The notes: generated from the sequence alone by a model not told the origin. A stretch of 64,000 nt of DNA from Candidatus Thorarchaeota archaeon (GCA_016933575.1 JAFGAR010000064.1:1-64000); one strand, 5' to 3'; positions 43,119-53,226 are shown, numbered from the stretch's first letter. Numbers and translations: made by a program.

Positions 43119-43775
43119 CTATTCCATAGCTTTCTTCAGGTCTCTTACCCGTTGTTCGATATCTAGCGCTTTAAACACTGCAGAACCTGCGATAAAGAAA
43201 TCTGCTCCAGCTTTTCTCAGATTGCCAATATTTTCGAGTGTGACTCCACCATCTACCGCAATACGAACACTCGGTTTTAGTTCATCAAGTAGTGTCCTTA
43301 GTTTCGTGATTTTACTTGTTGATGATGGAATGAATTGCTGACCTCCAAATCCCGGACAGACACTCATTATGAGAACTGAGTCGATGAGGTCAATGACTCC
43401 TTCAACAGACTCCACCGGTGTTGCAGGATTGAGAGTGATTCCTGCTCGTCCACCATGGTCTACAATCATCTGGACTGTTCGATAAATATCGTAAGAACCC
43501 TCAATATGTGGATAAATCAATTCCACACCCGCATCAATAAACTTGGGGATATACTCTCTAGGATTAGTTATCATCAGATGCGCATCAAGAGGACGATCAG
43601 TGATCTTCTTCATCTGTTTGGCAACCCAGGGACCAAAGGAGATGTTTGGCACGAAGTGTCCATCCATAATATCAAGATGGAAATAATCAGATCCTCCTCT
43701 CTCTGCTGCTCTGATATCCTCTTCGAGGTGAGCAAAGTTCGCTGCAAGTATGGAGGGTGTCAGTAAGGGCTTCAT
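43119..43775 (-). CDS. rpe: Ribulose-phosphate 3-epimerase (218 aa)
   Basis: Interconverts ribulose 5-phosphate and xylulose 5-phosphate. The TIM-barrel protein has P-S-I-L-A-A-N-F, D-Y-F-H-L-D-I-M-D-G-H-F-V-P-N (catalytic Asp and metal His), D-A-H-L-M-I-T-N-P, M-S-V-C-P-G-F-G-G-Q and A-V-D-G-G-V (second catalytic Asp, phosphate loop). The length is standard. With the transaldolase gene downstream it suggests a pentose phosphate pathway, which many archaea replace with the ribulose monophosphate route. Confidence 0.95.
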   Translation of the reverse strand: MKPLLTPSILAANFAHLEEDIRAAERGGSDYFHLDIMDGHFVPNISFGPWVAKQMKKITDRPLDAHLMITNPREYIPKFIDAGVELIYPHIEGSYDIYRTVQMIVDHGGRAGITLNPATPVESVEGVIDLIDSVLIMSVCPGFGGQQFIPSSTSKITKLRTLLDELKPSVRIAVDGGVTLENIGNLRKAGADFFIAGSAVFKALDIEQRVRDLKKAME

Positions 43776-43842
43776 GGCATGTTACTCTCGCACATGCTCG
43801 TTTTTAATCTTCGCGATTTGTTATAATCGCCCATCTAATCCT

Positions 43843-45486
43843 TCAATCCTTGAGGAGTTTAGGAATCTGAAAGTGAGCAAGCAATACTATTGCAATCGTA
43901 GCAAGTCCTTGCATTGAGAGACTCAAGATCTGTGAGCCAGTAAATATCATAGTTATGCCAAAACAGAGCAGTGGTCCAACTCCAACGATGGCTCCTACAA
44001 ATCCAGCGATCAGTGCCATTCTCTGATCTGCGGCTAGGTTGATTGCCACTGCACGCCCACCACCTCTGTATCGATACATTGTCGCACCGACTGACATTGG
44101 TACTGCATATCCCAAAGGTACCGCAATGATAGGCACCATGATGACAAGCCAAGTAATTGGATTGAAGATTGAAAGTAGTAAGGCAATCAACAGCATAGTT
44201 ATAGTATATGGAATGATTGAGATTACTACTTTCCCTCTAAGTACCAGTTTTGAACTCAAAGGAAGTCCTTCATGAATTGATGATCCCTGTGTATCAAACA
44301 TCATCACTGAAACAACTGACAACCCTGAGAAGAGATTTCCATAGGCAACTGCTGTGAGAGCTGTGATACTATGGAGCGGTCCATCGCGAGCCCATCCTGC
44401 TATCATAGGATAGAGCATAATCATAAGGAAGACTGGTATTGCAAAGATTATTGCTGAACCGACACTCTTTGTAGCCATCTTCATGTCTTTTCTGATGACT
44501 GCCATCAAAGGCGTCTTCGTTATAATTTCGATTTCTCTCAATGCAGTTGTTCTTCCAGTTGAAACTCCACCAAGGGCAAGACCTCTAAGCAGATTTCCAC
44601 TCTGTCTATAAAGCACGACTGCAATGACTCCATAGAGTAGGGACATACCGAGAGCAATGTAAGGTATTAGTTGATTGCTCATGACTACTCCCGGTGTAAC
44701 AATAGAGGTTAAGAATCCAAAAGAGAATGGAAAGAGGATTGACAAGAAGAGGTAGGTGCCATCGAAGGTTTCTGCGAACTGAATTACAAATTGTATAATG
44801 TACGGGATATAGCTTGCCAACATGTAGATGCTCATGATTCCAACAACAAGACCAATAGTTGCAGCTAGTCGTATGATCGTTCCTAACTTTGTTTCTTCGG
44901 ACGAGTGTATTTTTTCTTGGAACCAACAAGAGAATCCAATTAGTGTACGGAGTGACACTGAGACTGTTGCCGAACAACCTATGAAAGCGACCATAGCTGC
45001 CAGTGGACCGAAGAGAATTAGTAATGCAATTGGGAATATAGCTACAGTCATTACTGCTGGAGCTAGAAAGACTCGCATAAACGCTAAGACTGCCAGGCTC
45101 TCTAATTCTTTGGTGCTGAGTGGTAACGTGCTAGGAAGTTTCATTGCACCAGACGTAAAGAATCCTGTCGTTGTAGTGAGATTAAGGAAAAAAATCAGAA
45201 TAAATGCGAGAGCCATGAAGAGTGAAAACCCAATCGCTAATCGGACACCCAAATTGCCTAGACTAGTATCAAATGCCATGCCTGCAATTGTAAGAGATGC
45301 TAGCATAGTGAGTATGATTACACTCATCATGCCATTTACCCTACTTGCTGAACGGATGCTTCTGGAGATTTTCTCAGGGTCTTCCTTTATCCTAGCTTTA
45401 TTCCCGGGATTATTTTCAAGGAATCCATCGAATCTCATCTGATTTGCAATTACACCTGCGATTCTCCACCGTTCCCTGAAGTTCAA
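43843..45486 (-). CDS. ABC transporter permease (547 aa)
   Basis: An integral membrane protein with about twelve helices and a cytoplasmic N terminus (residues 1-55, K-A-R-I-K-E-D-P-E-K). It shows no extracellular domain or enzyme motif. Its ATG overlaps the end of the ATPase gene by four bases (ATGA), which identifies it as that ATPase's membrane partner. The layout resembles ABC-2-type exporters with one large permease. The cargo is unknown; multidrug, lipid or peptide export are all possible. Confidence 0.8.
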   Translation of the reverse strand: MNFRERWRIAGVIANQMRFDGFLENNPGNKARIKEDPEKISRSIRSASRVNGMMSVIILTMLASLTIAGMAFDTSLGNLGVRLAIGFSLFMALAFILIFFLNLTTTTGFFTSGAMKLPSTLPLSTKELESLAVLAFMRVFLAPAVMTVAIFPIALLILFGPLAAMVAFIGCSATVSVSLRTLIGFSCWFQEKIHSSEETKLGTIIRLAATIGLVVGIMSIYMLASYIPYIIQFVIQFAETFDGTYLFLSILFPFSFGFLTSIVTPGVVMSNQLIPYIALGMSLLYGVIAVVLYRQSGNLLRGLALGGVSTGRTTALREIEIITKTPLMAVIRKDMKMATKSVGSAIIFAIPVFLMIMLYPMIAGWARDGPLHSITALTAVAYGNLFSGLSVVSVMMFDTQGSSIHEGLPLSSKLVLRGKVVISIIPYTITMLLIALLLSIFNPITWLVIMVPIIAVPLGYAVPMSVGATMYRYRGGGRAVAINLAADQRMALIAGFVGAIVGVGPLLCFGITMIFTGSQILSLSMQGLATIAIVLLAHFQIPKLLKD

Positions 45487-46262
45487 TCCGAGAGTGCCTC
45501 CCGAAGAGCATCAACGCCAATTTGGACTTCTTCTTCTTGCTCTGTCAATCTGAGGAATATCTTCTCAAGGGTTGCGCCTTCCTCGTGAGCCTGGCTTCTC
45601 AGATCCTCTATTGTCCCCTCACCAACCATGACTCCATCATCCAGTATTCCAACTCTATCACATAGACCCTGTGCTACTTCCATGATGTGTGTGGAGAGTA
45701 AAACAGAACCTCCTCCCTCAACATGAATTTTGATGATGTCCTTCATAATCTTGGCAGTTCGTACATCAAGACCTGCGAAAGGCTCGTCAAGGATTAGGAG
45801 TGTTGGAGCATGAAGTAGAGCTGATATGAGCATGGTCTTCTGTTTGTTACCTTGCGAGAGCGTAACGATCATGGAGTCGAAATACCGTTCGAAGTCTAGA
45901 GCTTTCACCATCTCTTTGATCCGTTTATTGACTCGCTCAGATGGCAATTCTCTGATGGACGCAATGAATTCAAAGAGCTCGCGTGGTGTAAGTGAGTCAT
46001 AGAGATGATGTTCTTCTGGAACATATCCCACCAATCTCTTGACTTCAATCGGATCATCAAGAGAACTGATACCATAAATCTTCGATGCACCACTATCAGG
46101 ATCAAGCAGTCCCATGAGACATTTAATCGTAGTTGTCTTTCCGGCACCATTTGGGCCAAGAATCCCATAGATCTCGCCCTCTCGAACTTGGAAGGTCACA
46201 TCACTCACCGCAACGAGACTTCCAAAGGATTTTACAAGATTTTCAATTTCGACAGCTGCCAT
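45483..46262 (-). CDS. ABC transporter ATP-binding protein (259 aa)
   Basis: The ATPase of an ABC-2-type exporter. Walker A is G-P-N-G-A-G-K-T-T-T at residues 36-45, the signature is L-S-Q-G-N-K-Q-K near 134 (the Q-K-T variant common in export ATPases), Walker B is L-L-I-L-D-E-P near 156, and the D-loop is F-A-G-L-D. The C-terminal 30 residues are acidic and helical. It is the first gene of a two-gene operon with the permease, whose start overlaps its stop. Confidence 0.93.
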   Translation of the reverse strand: MAAVEIENLVKSFGSLVAVSDVTFQVREGEIYGILGPNGAGKTTTIKCLMGLLDPDSGASKIYGISSLDDPIEVKRLVGYVPEEHHLYDSLTPRELFEFIASIRELPSERVNKRIKEMVKALDFERYFDSMIVTLSQGNKQKTMLISALLHAPTLLILDEPFAGLDVRTAKIMKDIIKIHVEGGGSVLLSTHIMEVAQGLCDRVGILDDGVMVGEGTIEDLRSQAHEEGATLEKIFLRLTEQEEEVQIGVDALREALSD

Positions 46263-46497
46263 TTATTTGAGCTCCATCATAATCATGTGTAGATAACGAC
46301 ACATCCGCCTATTGATAATCCGTTTGAATTAATATAACATTTCACAACAACGCTAGAATATCAAATCTAGAGTACGTTCTCTGACTTGGAGTCAATAGTT
46401 GTTGACTATGTGGCTTAATTCAATTATGCAATAAACCATTTCGAATGATGAAAATAGATAAATAATTCTAAGTTTCAGCATAGCTTTGGTTAGGAAC

Positions 46498-46716
46498 ATG
46501 GTAGACAATGACGATATCCCAAATATCGATAATGTCAATACTGGCGAGGCGTGTACAGTACTTCTAATGATAGCTGCTTTTGTTGCTGCGATGAATACTT
46601 TCGTAGTCTCATCAGATCCTTTTAGCTTCTATATGACAATAGCACTAACATTTGGGCTTATTGCTATCGCATCAGCAATATTGACGGTTGGACGACGAGT
46701 CAGTTCCAATGCCTAA
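46498..46716 (+). CDS. Small membrane protein (72 aa)
   Basis: I chose ATG 46498 (M-V-D-N-D-D-I-P-N), with AGGA three bases upstream; a TTG at 46486 in the same frame is less likely. An acidic N terminus of about 20 residues is followed by two helices (T-V-L-L-M-I-A-A-F-V-A-A-M and Y-M-T-I-A-L-T-F-G-L-I-A-I-A) and a basic end, G-R-R-V-S. It is an isolated gene between a divergent ABC operon and a convergent glycosyltransferase. Function unknown. Confidence 0.55.
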   Translation: MVDNDDIPNIDNVNTGEACTVLLMIAAFVAAMNTFVVSSDPFSFYMTIALTFGLIAIASAILTVGRRVSSNA

Positions 46717-46902
46717 TGCTCGTATTGAATTTAACAACCTCTTGATGCATAAGAGACGCCATAAATGATCTTAGTCAGAATGAAGATTCAAATTTCAAAA
46801 AGCACTTAGAACAGAACCAAGCATACCCCACACAAGTGGTTCTTTCCTATCTATTCTAATCACTAGTCGATAGATTTCCTCAACTTCTAAAGCCATCCTT
46901 GC

Positions 46903-48171
46903 TTATTCTGAATTTGAGATACGTTGATAGAGAACATATAGAACTATCAACCAAATTGGTGTTATTGGGTCTAATCCAAGTACTAGATAATAGAGAACAA
47001 TTCCTATTGAGAAGAAAGCAAGTAGGTTGTTAGATCCTGCCCATAGAGTGTCAAGTTTTCGTTTCTCGCCTTCTTGTAGGGTTGGTGAACTATAGAGTTG
47101 CAGCATTGAAGGCGCAAGAAGTGCATACCAGAACGACAGGAATAGAAACCATGAATCAGGGTAGACCAAAAGAACAAGAAACATCATAGAAGCAAAGTGA
47201 TGTGTGTACCTCTTTTTATCCATTGGTGATCTGATGAATGAGATATAGTTCCTTGAGAAAATGTAACCTCCAAGAGTCAGGATTACTGCATACTGAAGAA
47301 TATTGGTGTCAATAAAGGGAAGGAGTGCAACTGCAAGTCTTGTAATACTTGTGCTGTGATGATAAGAAAGTCCCTCAACGAGATTCACATGTATGAAATC
47401 CATGAATGCAAAGGGATATAGAAAGAAATACACGATATTTGGTATCATTGATACTAGGAATCCAAAAAATACACCACCAAACTTCTTGAATGGAATGGCA
47501 ATCCCAAGTTTTCTTTTCAATGTGAAAGGTACCAAAAAGGGGAGAAATACAACACAGAAGGGTTTGATGGTTATTGCTATACCGATTAGAAGTCCAATCA
47601 TGATAGGTATTCTAATTGAGTGTTCTGAAGACACAAGTAGTAAGAATAGTACTAATAGAACAAGGAGAATCACGAGCTGCGAAATCTGACCGAGTATGAG
47701 GTTCACAACATTTGGTGGGGTGATTGCTACGATTGCCAATGTTCTTTCAAAGTTCTTCGTTGACGGCAATACACCTCTTTTCACACTTATGGCATAGACT
47801 GCATAAACTATTAGGATACTGAATATCATCATCATTGTGATATTCAATATGTAAAGTGCATACAATGGAATTATTGCAAACAAAGACATGTACGCTGCAA
47901 AAGATGGTAAGTATCTGAATGGTAGGCCATTTGGAGCTACAAAATAGATGTTTCCTGGTGAAATTAAGAATTCCTGACCTGCTTCGTAGAAGACTTGGAA
48001 ATCCATTGTATAGACTGTAGTGCCTACGCTACCTGTAATCATTAGATAGAGAAAGATAATGAGAACGCAGAAATAATACCCAAAATTGAAAGCAACTCCT
48101 CCAAGAAGTAAGTGTGATCTCTTTAAATACTGTATAAACGACCCTAACGAAGCAGGTTCATTTTCTACCAT
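46903..48171 (-). CDS. GT87-like (DUF2029) mannosyltransferase-type membrane protein (422 aa)
   Basis: A polytopic glycosyltransferase of the GT-C class with about ten helices. The first outer loop has M-D-F-Q-V-F-Y-E-A-G with the expected catalytic Asp, then I-Y-F-V-A-P-N-G-L-P-F-R-Y-L-P, the arrangement of GT87/PimE-like polyprenol-phosphate-mannose-dependent enzymes. I chose ATG 48171, which overlaps the stop of the upstream gene and has GGGGTG eight bases before. It probably glycosylates lipid or surface polymer. It forms an operon with the small membrane gene at 48165. Confidence 0.78.
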   Translation of the reverse strand: MVENEPASLGSFIQYLKRSHLLLGGVAFNFGYYFCVLIIFLYLMITGSVGTTVYTMDFQVFYEAGQEFLISPGNIYFVAPNGLPFRYLPSFAAYMSLFAIIPLYALYILNITMMMIFSILIVYAVYAISVKRGVLPSTKNFERTLAIVAITPPNVVNLILGQISQLVILLVLLVLFLLLVSSEHSIRIPIMIGLLIGIAITIKPFCVVFLPFLVPFTLKRKLGIAIPFKKFGGVFFGFLVSMIPNIVYFFLYPFAFMDFIHVNLVEGLSYHHSTSITRLAVALLPFIDTNILQYAVILTLGGYIFSRNYISFIRSPMDKKRYTHHFASMMFLVLLVYPDSWFLFLSFWYALLAPSMLQLYSSPTLQEGEKRKLDTLWAGSNNLLAFFSIGIVLYYLVLGLDPITPIWLIVLYVLYQRISNSE

Positions 48172-48737
48172 ATAGGAACACCCCACAATAAGGCTTCAGA
48201 AATGAGCAATGAAACACTCGAACCAAAAAATAAACCTATCACAATCAGTGCTTCCGGCCATTTGTATCGCTTTGTCCATCTCTCATCAATTATAAAGAAC
48301 GGAATGAAAAGAATGGCTATACTGAATGCCATCAAGATGAGGTTGGGAGGTTGAATATAGTTTCTCGCATCAAACAATATCATTAAGATGGCTAATATAA
48401 CAACAGGTGGATGTAGGGTGAGTCTCTCAAGAATTGCCCAGTTCTTCTTCTGAGCCCAATGCTCTTGTGTCTGAAATTTGCGAATGAAATTGATATCCCA
48501 GACTGATGTCACAAGTAAGATTGGAAATGCTATCATCACCATGATATTTAAAGGATAGACACTTAGACCAAAGGCTAGTGCAAGACATGTGTAATATGAA
48601 AAAAATCGACTGAAATATCTACGTCTAAAATCCAACTCACTCTTCAATTTTATTTCTACTATCCACACTCTAAAGAGAAAAAACACGATACCTACTACAA
48701 CGATTATTTCTAGATATCCCAATATTTGAATCCTCAT
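48165..48737 (-). CDS. Membrane protein paired with the GT87-like enzyme (190 aa)
   Basis: The protein has about five helices: an N-terminal one (residues 7-26), two after a basic loop (R-F-R-R-R-Y-F-S-R), then two or three C-terminal. A polar stretch R-K-F-Q-T-Q-E-H-W-A-Q-K-K-N-W lies mid-protein. Its stop overlaps the start of the glycosyltransferase gene, so the two are translationally coupled and may work together on lipid-linked sugars. No family recognised. Confidence 0.65.
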   Translation of the reverse strand: MRIQILGYLEIIVVVGIVFFLFRVWIVEIKLKSELDFRRRYFSRFFSYYTCLALAFGLSVYPLNIMVMIAFPILLVTSVWDINFIRKFQTQEHWAQKKNWAILERLTLHPPVVILAILMILFDARNYIQPPNLILMAFSIAILFIPFFIIDERWTKRYKWPEALIVIGLFFGSSVSLLISEALLWGVPIW

Positions 48738-48830
48738 TTCTTTCTCAAATATGCCTATTAAGATAATTTTTTGAATTCACAGATATCGACACAAAAACCT
48801 ATTGGGTCATGCTTTTTTTCGAATCCTCTA

Positions 48831-49265
48831 TCATTTTTCCTGATGAAGGTTCTTCTTGCAATCATCACAGATGATGTATACATCCAGACGTTGTCCAATG
48901 GGTTGTTTCCCAATCTCTGAGATAATATGATTCCATTTATTTCTTAAAGTATCAGAACTATAGTCCCAAATCACTCCACATCCCTTACAGATGATATTGA
49001 TATGGACCGAGGTGTTGGGATCAAAGCGTGAAGGTTGACTATTGAATCGTAATTCTGTGAGCATTCCCATTTCTTTAAGCATGTCCAGTGTGTGATATAC
49101 TGTGGTCATACTGATTGCGGGATGCTTTCTCTTAATCTCTTCAAAGATCTGCTCAGCGTTAGGATGTTTCTCATTCGATAGAACTATCTTACAAATTGCA
49201 ATTCTCTGTGGGGTTATCTTATACCCATTCTCTCTAAGTCTAGAGATTAGTTGTTCCTCATTCAT
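48831..49265 (-). CDS. perR: Fur-family regulator, PerR-like (144 aa)
   Basis: A metal-dependent repressor. The winged helix has I-T-P-Q-R-I-A-I-C and M-T-T-V-Y-H-T-L-D. The dimer domain has S-R-F-D-P-N-T-S-V-H-I-N, with the Asp typical of PerR (against Glu in Fur), and two C-x2-C pairs (C-K-G-C and C-D-D-C) for the structural zinc. PerR senses peroxide by metal-catalysed His oxidation. Divergent from catalase with a 126-base gap, which is the classical PerR-katA arrangement. PerR rather than Fur is inferred from this context and the Asp. Confidence 0.85.
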   Translation of the reverse strand: MNEEQLISRLRENGYKITPQRIAICKIVLSNEKHPNAEQIFEEIKRKHPAISMTTVYHTLDMLKEMGMLTELRFNSQPSRFDPNTSVHINIICKGCGVIWDYSSDTLRNKWNHIISEIGKQPIGQRLDVYIICDDCKKNLHQEK

Positions 49266-49336
49266 ATTATCGCCAGTCTGAAGTTCTTAGTTGGAGCTTT
49301 TCATTCAACTTTTATTATTTCCCATTATAGATAATG

Positions 49337-49391
49337 CTTAAATAAAAGTGTTTGTTATTTAGTTTCTATTACAATTTAGTTTCTATTACAA
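49337..49391 (+). promoter_or_regulatory. Catalase promoter with tandem 17-bp repeat, candidate PerR operator
   Basis: TTAAATAAA near 49338 is a plausible TATA box. Two exact head-to-tail copies of TTTAGTTTCTATTACAA occupy 49358-49374 and 49375-49391, around the expected transcription start and ending just before the catalase start. An ATTAT-AG-ATAAT inverted repeat lies at about 49324-49335, resembling a PerR-box half. Binding here would block the catalase gene and possibly perR itself. Confidence 0.5.
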
Positions 49392-49406
49392 ATGAGGATG
49401 AGAAAC

Positions 49407-50864
49407 ATGACCGATTCAAAAAAGAAAAGAAAGGAAGAGCAACTAACAACTGCCTCTGGTTTTCCCGTTTCAGATAATCAGAACTCGATAACTGCTGGAG
49501 AACGCGGTCCATTATTAGTCGAGGATTTTCATCTATTTGAGAAACTGGCTCACTTCCATAGAGAACGTATTCCTGAACGTGTTGTTCATGCGAAGGGAGC
49601 TGGAGCTTTTGGTACATTCACAGTGACTCATAATATAACCAAATATACGAAAGCGAAGCTATTCTCAAAAGTTGGAAAGGCGACTGATGTCTTTCTCCGT
49701 TTTTCGACAGTCGCTGGAGAGAGAGGATCAGCAGATACAGTACGTGATGTACGTGGATTTGCTATCAAGTTCTATACCGAAGAAGGAAATTGGGATATGA
49801 CTGGAAATAACACCCCAGTATTCTTCGTTCGCGATCCCCTGAAATTTAGTGATTTTATCCACACACAGAAACGTCTTCCACAGACTAACCTTCGAAGTGA
49901 GACCATGTGGTGGGATTTCTGGTCTCTCTGTCCAGAGTCTCTTCATCAGGTAACAATTCTGTTCTCTGACCGAGGGACGCCCTATGGTCATACACACATG
50001 AATGGGTATGGAAGTCACACATATAGTTTCATTAATGCAAAGGATGAACGATTCTGGGTGAAGTTCCATATCAAGACCAAACAGGGAATTAAGAATTTCA
50101 GTGCTGATGAAGCAGCACGAATGACTTCACAAGATCCTGATTGGTCCACTCGAGACCTCTTTGAACGGATTAAGAGGGGTGATTTTCCGAAGTGGAGTTT
50201 CAAAATTCAGATAATGCCTGAAGAGGACGCAAAGACATATCGTTGGAATCCCTTTGATTTGACCAAAGTCTGGCCTCATAGTGATTATCCTTTGATGGAC
50301 GTAGGGGTGCTTGAGTTGAACAAGAATCCAGAGAATTACTTTGCTGACGTGGAACAGGCAGCTTTTGCTCCTTCCAATGTAGTCCCTGGAATTTCGTTCT
50401 CACCGGATAAAATGCTTCAGGCTAGGATTTTCTCCTATGCAGATGCCCATCGATATAGGCTAGGGGTCAATTATCAGTTATTACCAGTAAATCGTGCTAG
50501 AAATGCAAAAGTACACAACTATCAACGCGATGGCTTTATGAGATTTGATGGAAATGCTGGCGCCAATGTCAATTACGAGCCCAATAGTTTTGGTGGTCCA
50601 GTTGAGAATCCTGCTTTTCGAGATCCGCCTCTGAAGATTTTCGGAGATGCAGATAGGTATAATCAACCAAGGGTTGAAGATGATTTCACTCAACCTGGCA
50701 ATCTCTTTAGACTGATGTCAAAAGAGGAACAGGAACGGCTCATTGCTAACATCGTGAATTCGTTGAAGAATGTACCTGAATTCATACAGAAGCGTATGCT
50801 TGAGTACTTCCATAAGGCTGATGCTAATTATGGGAAGGGTGTTCAGAAAGGTTTGGGATTATAG
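49407..50864 (+). CDS. katA: Monofunctional haem catalase, small-subunit type (485 aa)
   Basis: Dismutates hydrogen peroxide. The catalytic His is in R-V-V-H-A-K-G-A-G (His61), the catalytic Asn in [11 protein letters not shown], and the proximal haem Tyr in [12 protein letters not shown] near residue 344. [13 protein letters not shown] is the family signature. I chose ATG 49407, preceded by GAGGATGAG; ATG 49392 and 49398 in frame would lie in that site. Length matches clade 3 catalases. Divergent from the PerR-like gene. Confidence 0.96.
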   Translation: MTDSKKKRKEEQLTTASGFPVSDNQNSITAGERGPLLVEDFHLFEKLAHFHRERIPERVVHAKGAGAFGTFTVTHNITKYTKAKLFSKVGKATDVFLRFSTVAGERGSADTVRDVRGFAIKFYTEEGNWDMTGNNTPVFFVRDPLKFSDFIHTQKRLPQTNLRSETMWWDFWSLCPESLHQVTILFSDRGTPYGHTHMNGYGSHTYSFINAKDERFWVKFHIKTKQGIKNFSADEAARMTSQDPDWSTRDLFERIKRGDFPKWSFKIQIMPEEDAKTYRWNPFDLTKVWPHSDYPLMDVGVLELNKNPENYFADVEQAAFAPSNVVPGISFSPDKMLQARIFSYADAHRYRLGVNYQLLPVNRARNAKVHNYQRDGFMRFDGNAGANVNYEPNSFGGPVENPAFRDPPLKIFGDADRYNQPRVEDDFTQPGNLFRLMSKEEQERLIANIVNSLKNVPEFIQKRMLEYFHKADANYGKGVQKGLGL

Positions 50865-50880
50865 AAACTCAATTTAAAAA

Positions 50881-50915
50881 AGAAGGGATTGACTCCCTTC
50901 TTCTATCTTTTGATT
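50881..50915 (+). terminator. Hairpin after the catalase gene
   Basis: Stem AGAAGGGA / TCCCTTCT with a TTGAC loop (50881-50901), followed by a weaker T-rich tract (TCTATCTTTT). It lies between convergent genes and may serve both. Confidence 0.6.
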
Positions 50916-50927
50916 TCTTGTTCGTAT

Positions 50928-52070
50928 CTATTCGATAGTCAATAGTGAATGAACTGCTGATGCTAGCGCTGCTATGGTGAATAAGGAAAGGATTGATGGA
51001 ATTCCCATACCTAGTCCCAATAGTAGTGCTGCAGCGAATGATCCCAATGCAATCGCGGAGTCAACTCCTGCGGAATAGATTGCCATACCTTTTGCTTCTG
51101 ACTTTGTAGATACACTTGATACAAATGAATTGAGAGCAATGTTCGCAGAGGCTAAGCCAAAACCAATCAATGCTGCGGCTATAATATATCCAATGATATC
51201 CGTGAGAATGACAAGAGTAGTAATTCCTCCTACAACGAATACTGCTCCAATTGATGCAACTCCTCTGTATTGAGAGTTGCCTGTCCAGACGCCACCAAAT
51301 ACGGAACCTATTATTTGAGCAAATGCGAAAGCTGTAAAGAACAGTCCTGGATTGTCTATACCATGAAGCACTGCTACTTCTGGAGAGTAGCTTAGTAATA
51401 ATCCATGCGGGATGAAGAGAAGAGCAATAGATATTGTAGGAGTCAGGACTGCTCGTTCAGGCATTCCCGATATCGGAACTTCATGTTCCAATACAGGTGG
51501 AATCGATCTCCAAACACAGATTGATAGTAGTGTGCTTATGATACCTATTCCAAATCCAATTTGAAAACAGAATATGAAATTCTCAAGTGACTGTATTGTA
51601 ATAATCCAACTACCAATTACTGGGAAAAACATTAGACTCAGAGACCCGAAGACATTTAGATATCCCAATGCTGCACTCATTCTAACACTCTCTGTATTTT
51701 CAGAGATCATTGTGAGGATAGTGACTGTTGACAGAGCCCATCCAAAACCCTGAACTGCTCTAATCACGTATACAGTTGCTATGTTCGATGCAAGTGAATA
51801 CCAACCAAGCGTAAGTGTGAGTACTACATTCCCAATAACAAGTGCGGCAGCATCGTCTATCTTTTCAATGATCAAACCAGACAAAAACCTTGATAGGACT
51901 GCTGAGAGGGTGAAGATCCCAAACGCGGTTCCTAGAGTCCCCGCTTCGCCAGACAGAAAGAGAATATAGTCCTGTAGTGCTGTCAGGACAAGGTTGTATG
52001 CAGAATACACTGCAAATGCAACTACTATAGTGTACTTGGTTGCAGCAGATAGGGGCTCTCTGTATTTCAT
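50928..52070 (-). CDS. MFS transporter (380 aa)
   Basis: A major facilitator superfamily protein with about twelve helices. The loop 2-3 signature is weak (R-F-L-S-G-L-I-I-E-K-I-D-D), and the second half has a long cytoplasmic segment before helix 7 (P-V-L-E-H-E-V-P-I-S). It resembles uncharacterised bacterial and archaeal MFS proteins, and the substrate cannot be predicted. It begins M-K-Y-R-E-P-L-S-A-A-T-K and converges with the catalase gene. No operon partner. Confidence 0.8.
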   Translation of the reverse strand: MKYREPLSAATKYTIVVAFAVYSAYNLVLTALQDYILFLSGEAGTLGTAFGIFTLSAVLSRFLSGLIIEKIDDAAALVIGNVVLTLTLGWYSLASNIATVYVIRAVQGFGWALSTVTILTMISENTESVRMSAALGYLNVFGSLSLMFFPVIGSWIITIQSLENFIFCFQIGFGIGIISTLLSICVWRSIPPVLEHEVPISGMPERAVLTPTISIALLFIPHGLLLSYSPEVAVLHGIDNPGLFFTAFAFAQIIGSVFGGVWTGNSQYRGVASIGAVFVVGGITTLVILTDIIGYIIAAALIGFGLASANIALNSFVSSVSTKSEAKGMAIYSAGVDSAIALGSFAAALLLGLGMGIPSILSLFTIAALASAVHSLLTIE

Positions 52071-52278
52071 TTACTCTAGTCACTATATCGCTGAATATTG
52101 AATCGGGTTATATCGTTGCTGGCCTGATCTTCAAAATACATACTGTCAGATCTTATTTTATTGAGTGAGTGTAATCTTCGTTACGCAAATTATGCACGAA
52201 GTCTCAATAATGAGTTAGAAATACTTGAAGAAGAAAATATATGTGGATTTGAAACTATTAATTCTCAAGTGGTAAGAT

Positions 52279-53163
52279 TTGAGGTTGCAGCAAAAGAGAG
52301 CATGTGCTTCCGCGATACTTGTTTCACTCACACTAGCAATGATGCTGGTATCACTTCAAACTGACCCCGTGAAAGCGAATCCAGTAGTCATTGGGCTTAT
52401 CCGATCGGAATATGGCACTATTACTAATGGCACCTTAGTCTCAATGCCTTTTGCTAATGTCAGAGCTGATATTGTTAGGGCTCAGAATGAAATTAATGTT
52501 CAAATGGAGGGCAATTACACAATAACGACAAATCTGTCTCAAAATGCTACTCTTGGCTTTGCGTTTCCAAAGAATCAAAGTCTAATTGAAGATTTCACAA
52601 TGCAAATCTACATGAACAGCACACTTGTGAGTCATCAAATTTTTGGATGGGACGATTTTGAAATGCAAGCAGTTTTTTCGAATTGCACTGTTGATGATTA
52701 TCTCACCGTATACTGGGCGAGCTTTGCCATCTTTAATTTCGAATTAATCGGGAATGCGACATATATTATGAATGTAAATTCCACAATGACCACAGGCATT
52801 GCATTTTATGAGGGTTATGAAACTTTGGGAAATGAATATTGGTATGAGTACATAGTTGCAAGCGCCAATACTTTCAATGGAAGTACAATTGAAACTGTGA
52901 CTTTTTCCATCTATGACGAACCAGATTTCGATTCCAAATCCTATATACCTGATGAGTATCTTACTGTGTCTGACTATGATGATTATAGTGAGGCTATTTG
53001 GCATTTTAATACTAGCGAATTCACGGATGAAAGAGTAAGATTCAAGGGATGTATTAATGCGCCATTTTATCAACAACCAGGATTCAACACAATCGTCGTA
53101 TTTGGATTAGTTGTTATTGGACTCATATCTGTGGCTATCATATACCGAAAATTCATTTCATGA
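52279..53163 (+). CDS. Secreted membrane-anchored protein, paralogue of 58485 (294 aa)
   Basis: From TTG 52279 the product has a signal peptide (A-C-A-S-A-I-L-V-S-L-T-L-A-M-M), an extracellular part with many N-x-T/S sequons, and a C-terminal helix (I-V-V-F-G-L-V-V-I-G-L-I-S-V-A-I-I). Shared with the protein at 58485 are V-S-M-P-F-A-N-V, I-T-T-N-L-S-Q-N-A-T-L and the block leading to S-A-N-T-F-N-G-S-T-I-E. No known family recognised. The start is uncertain since no clear ribosome binding site precedes it. It lies 63 bases upstream of an MFS gene. Confidence 0.7.
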   Translation: MRLQQKRACASAILVSLTLAMMLVSLQTDPVKANPVVIGLIRSEYGTITNGTLVSMPFANVRADIVRAQNEINVQMEGNYTITTNLSQNATLGFAFPKNQSLIEDFTMQIYMNSTLVSHQIFGWDDFEMQAVFSNCTVDDYLTVYWASFAIFNFELIGNATYIMNVNSTMTTGIAFYEGYETLGNEYWYEYIVASANTFNGSTIETVTFSIYDEPDFDSKSYIPDEYLTVSDYDDYSEAIWHFNTSEFTDERVRFKGCINAPFYQQPGFNTIVVFGLVVIGLISVAIIYRKFIS

Positions 53164-53226
53164 ATTAGTCTAGTTGCTTTCAACAAGAGCTTCTTATAAT
53201 ACCGCTAGTTCAGCTCGAAATAGTGG

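Noticed and set aside
44828..45442. Open frame of 204 codons on the plus strand
   Set aside because: It lies wholly opposite the ABC permease gene and has low-complexity composition typical of an antisense shadow.
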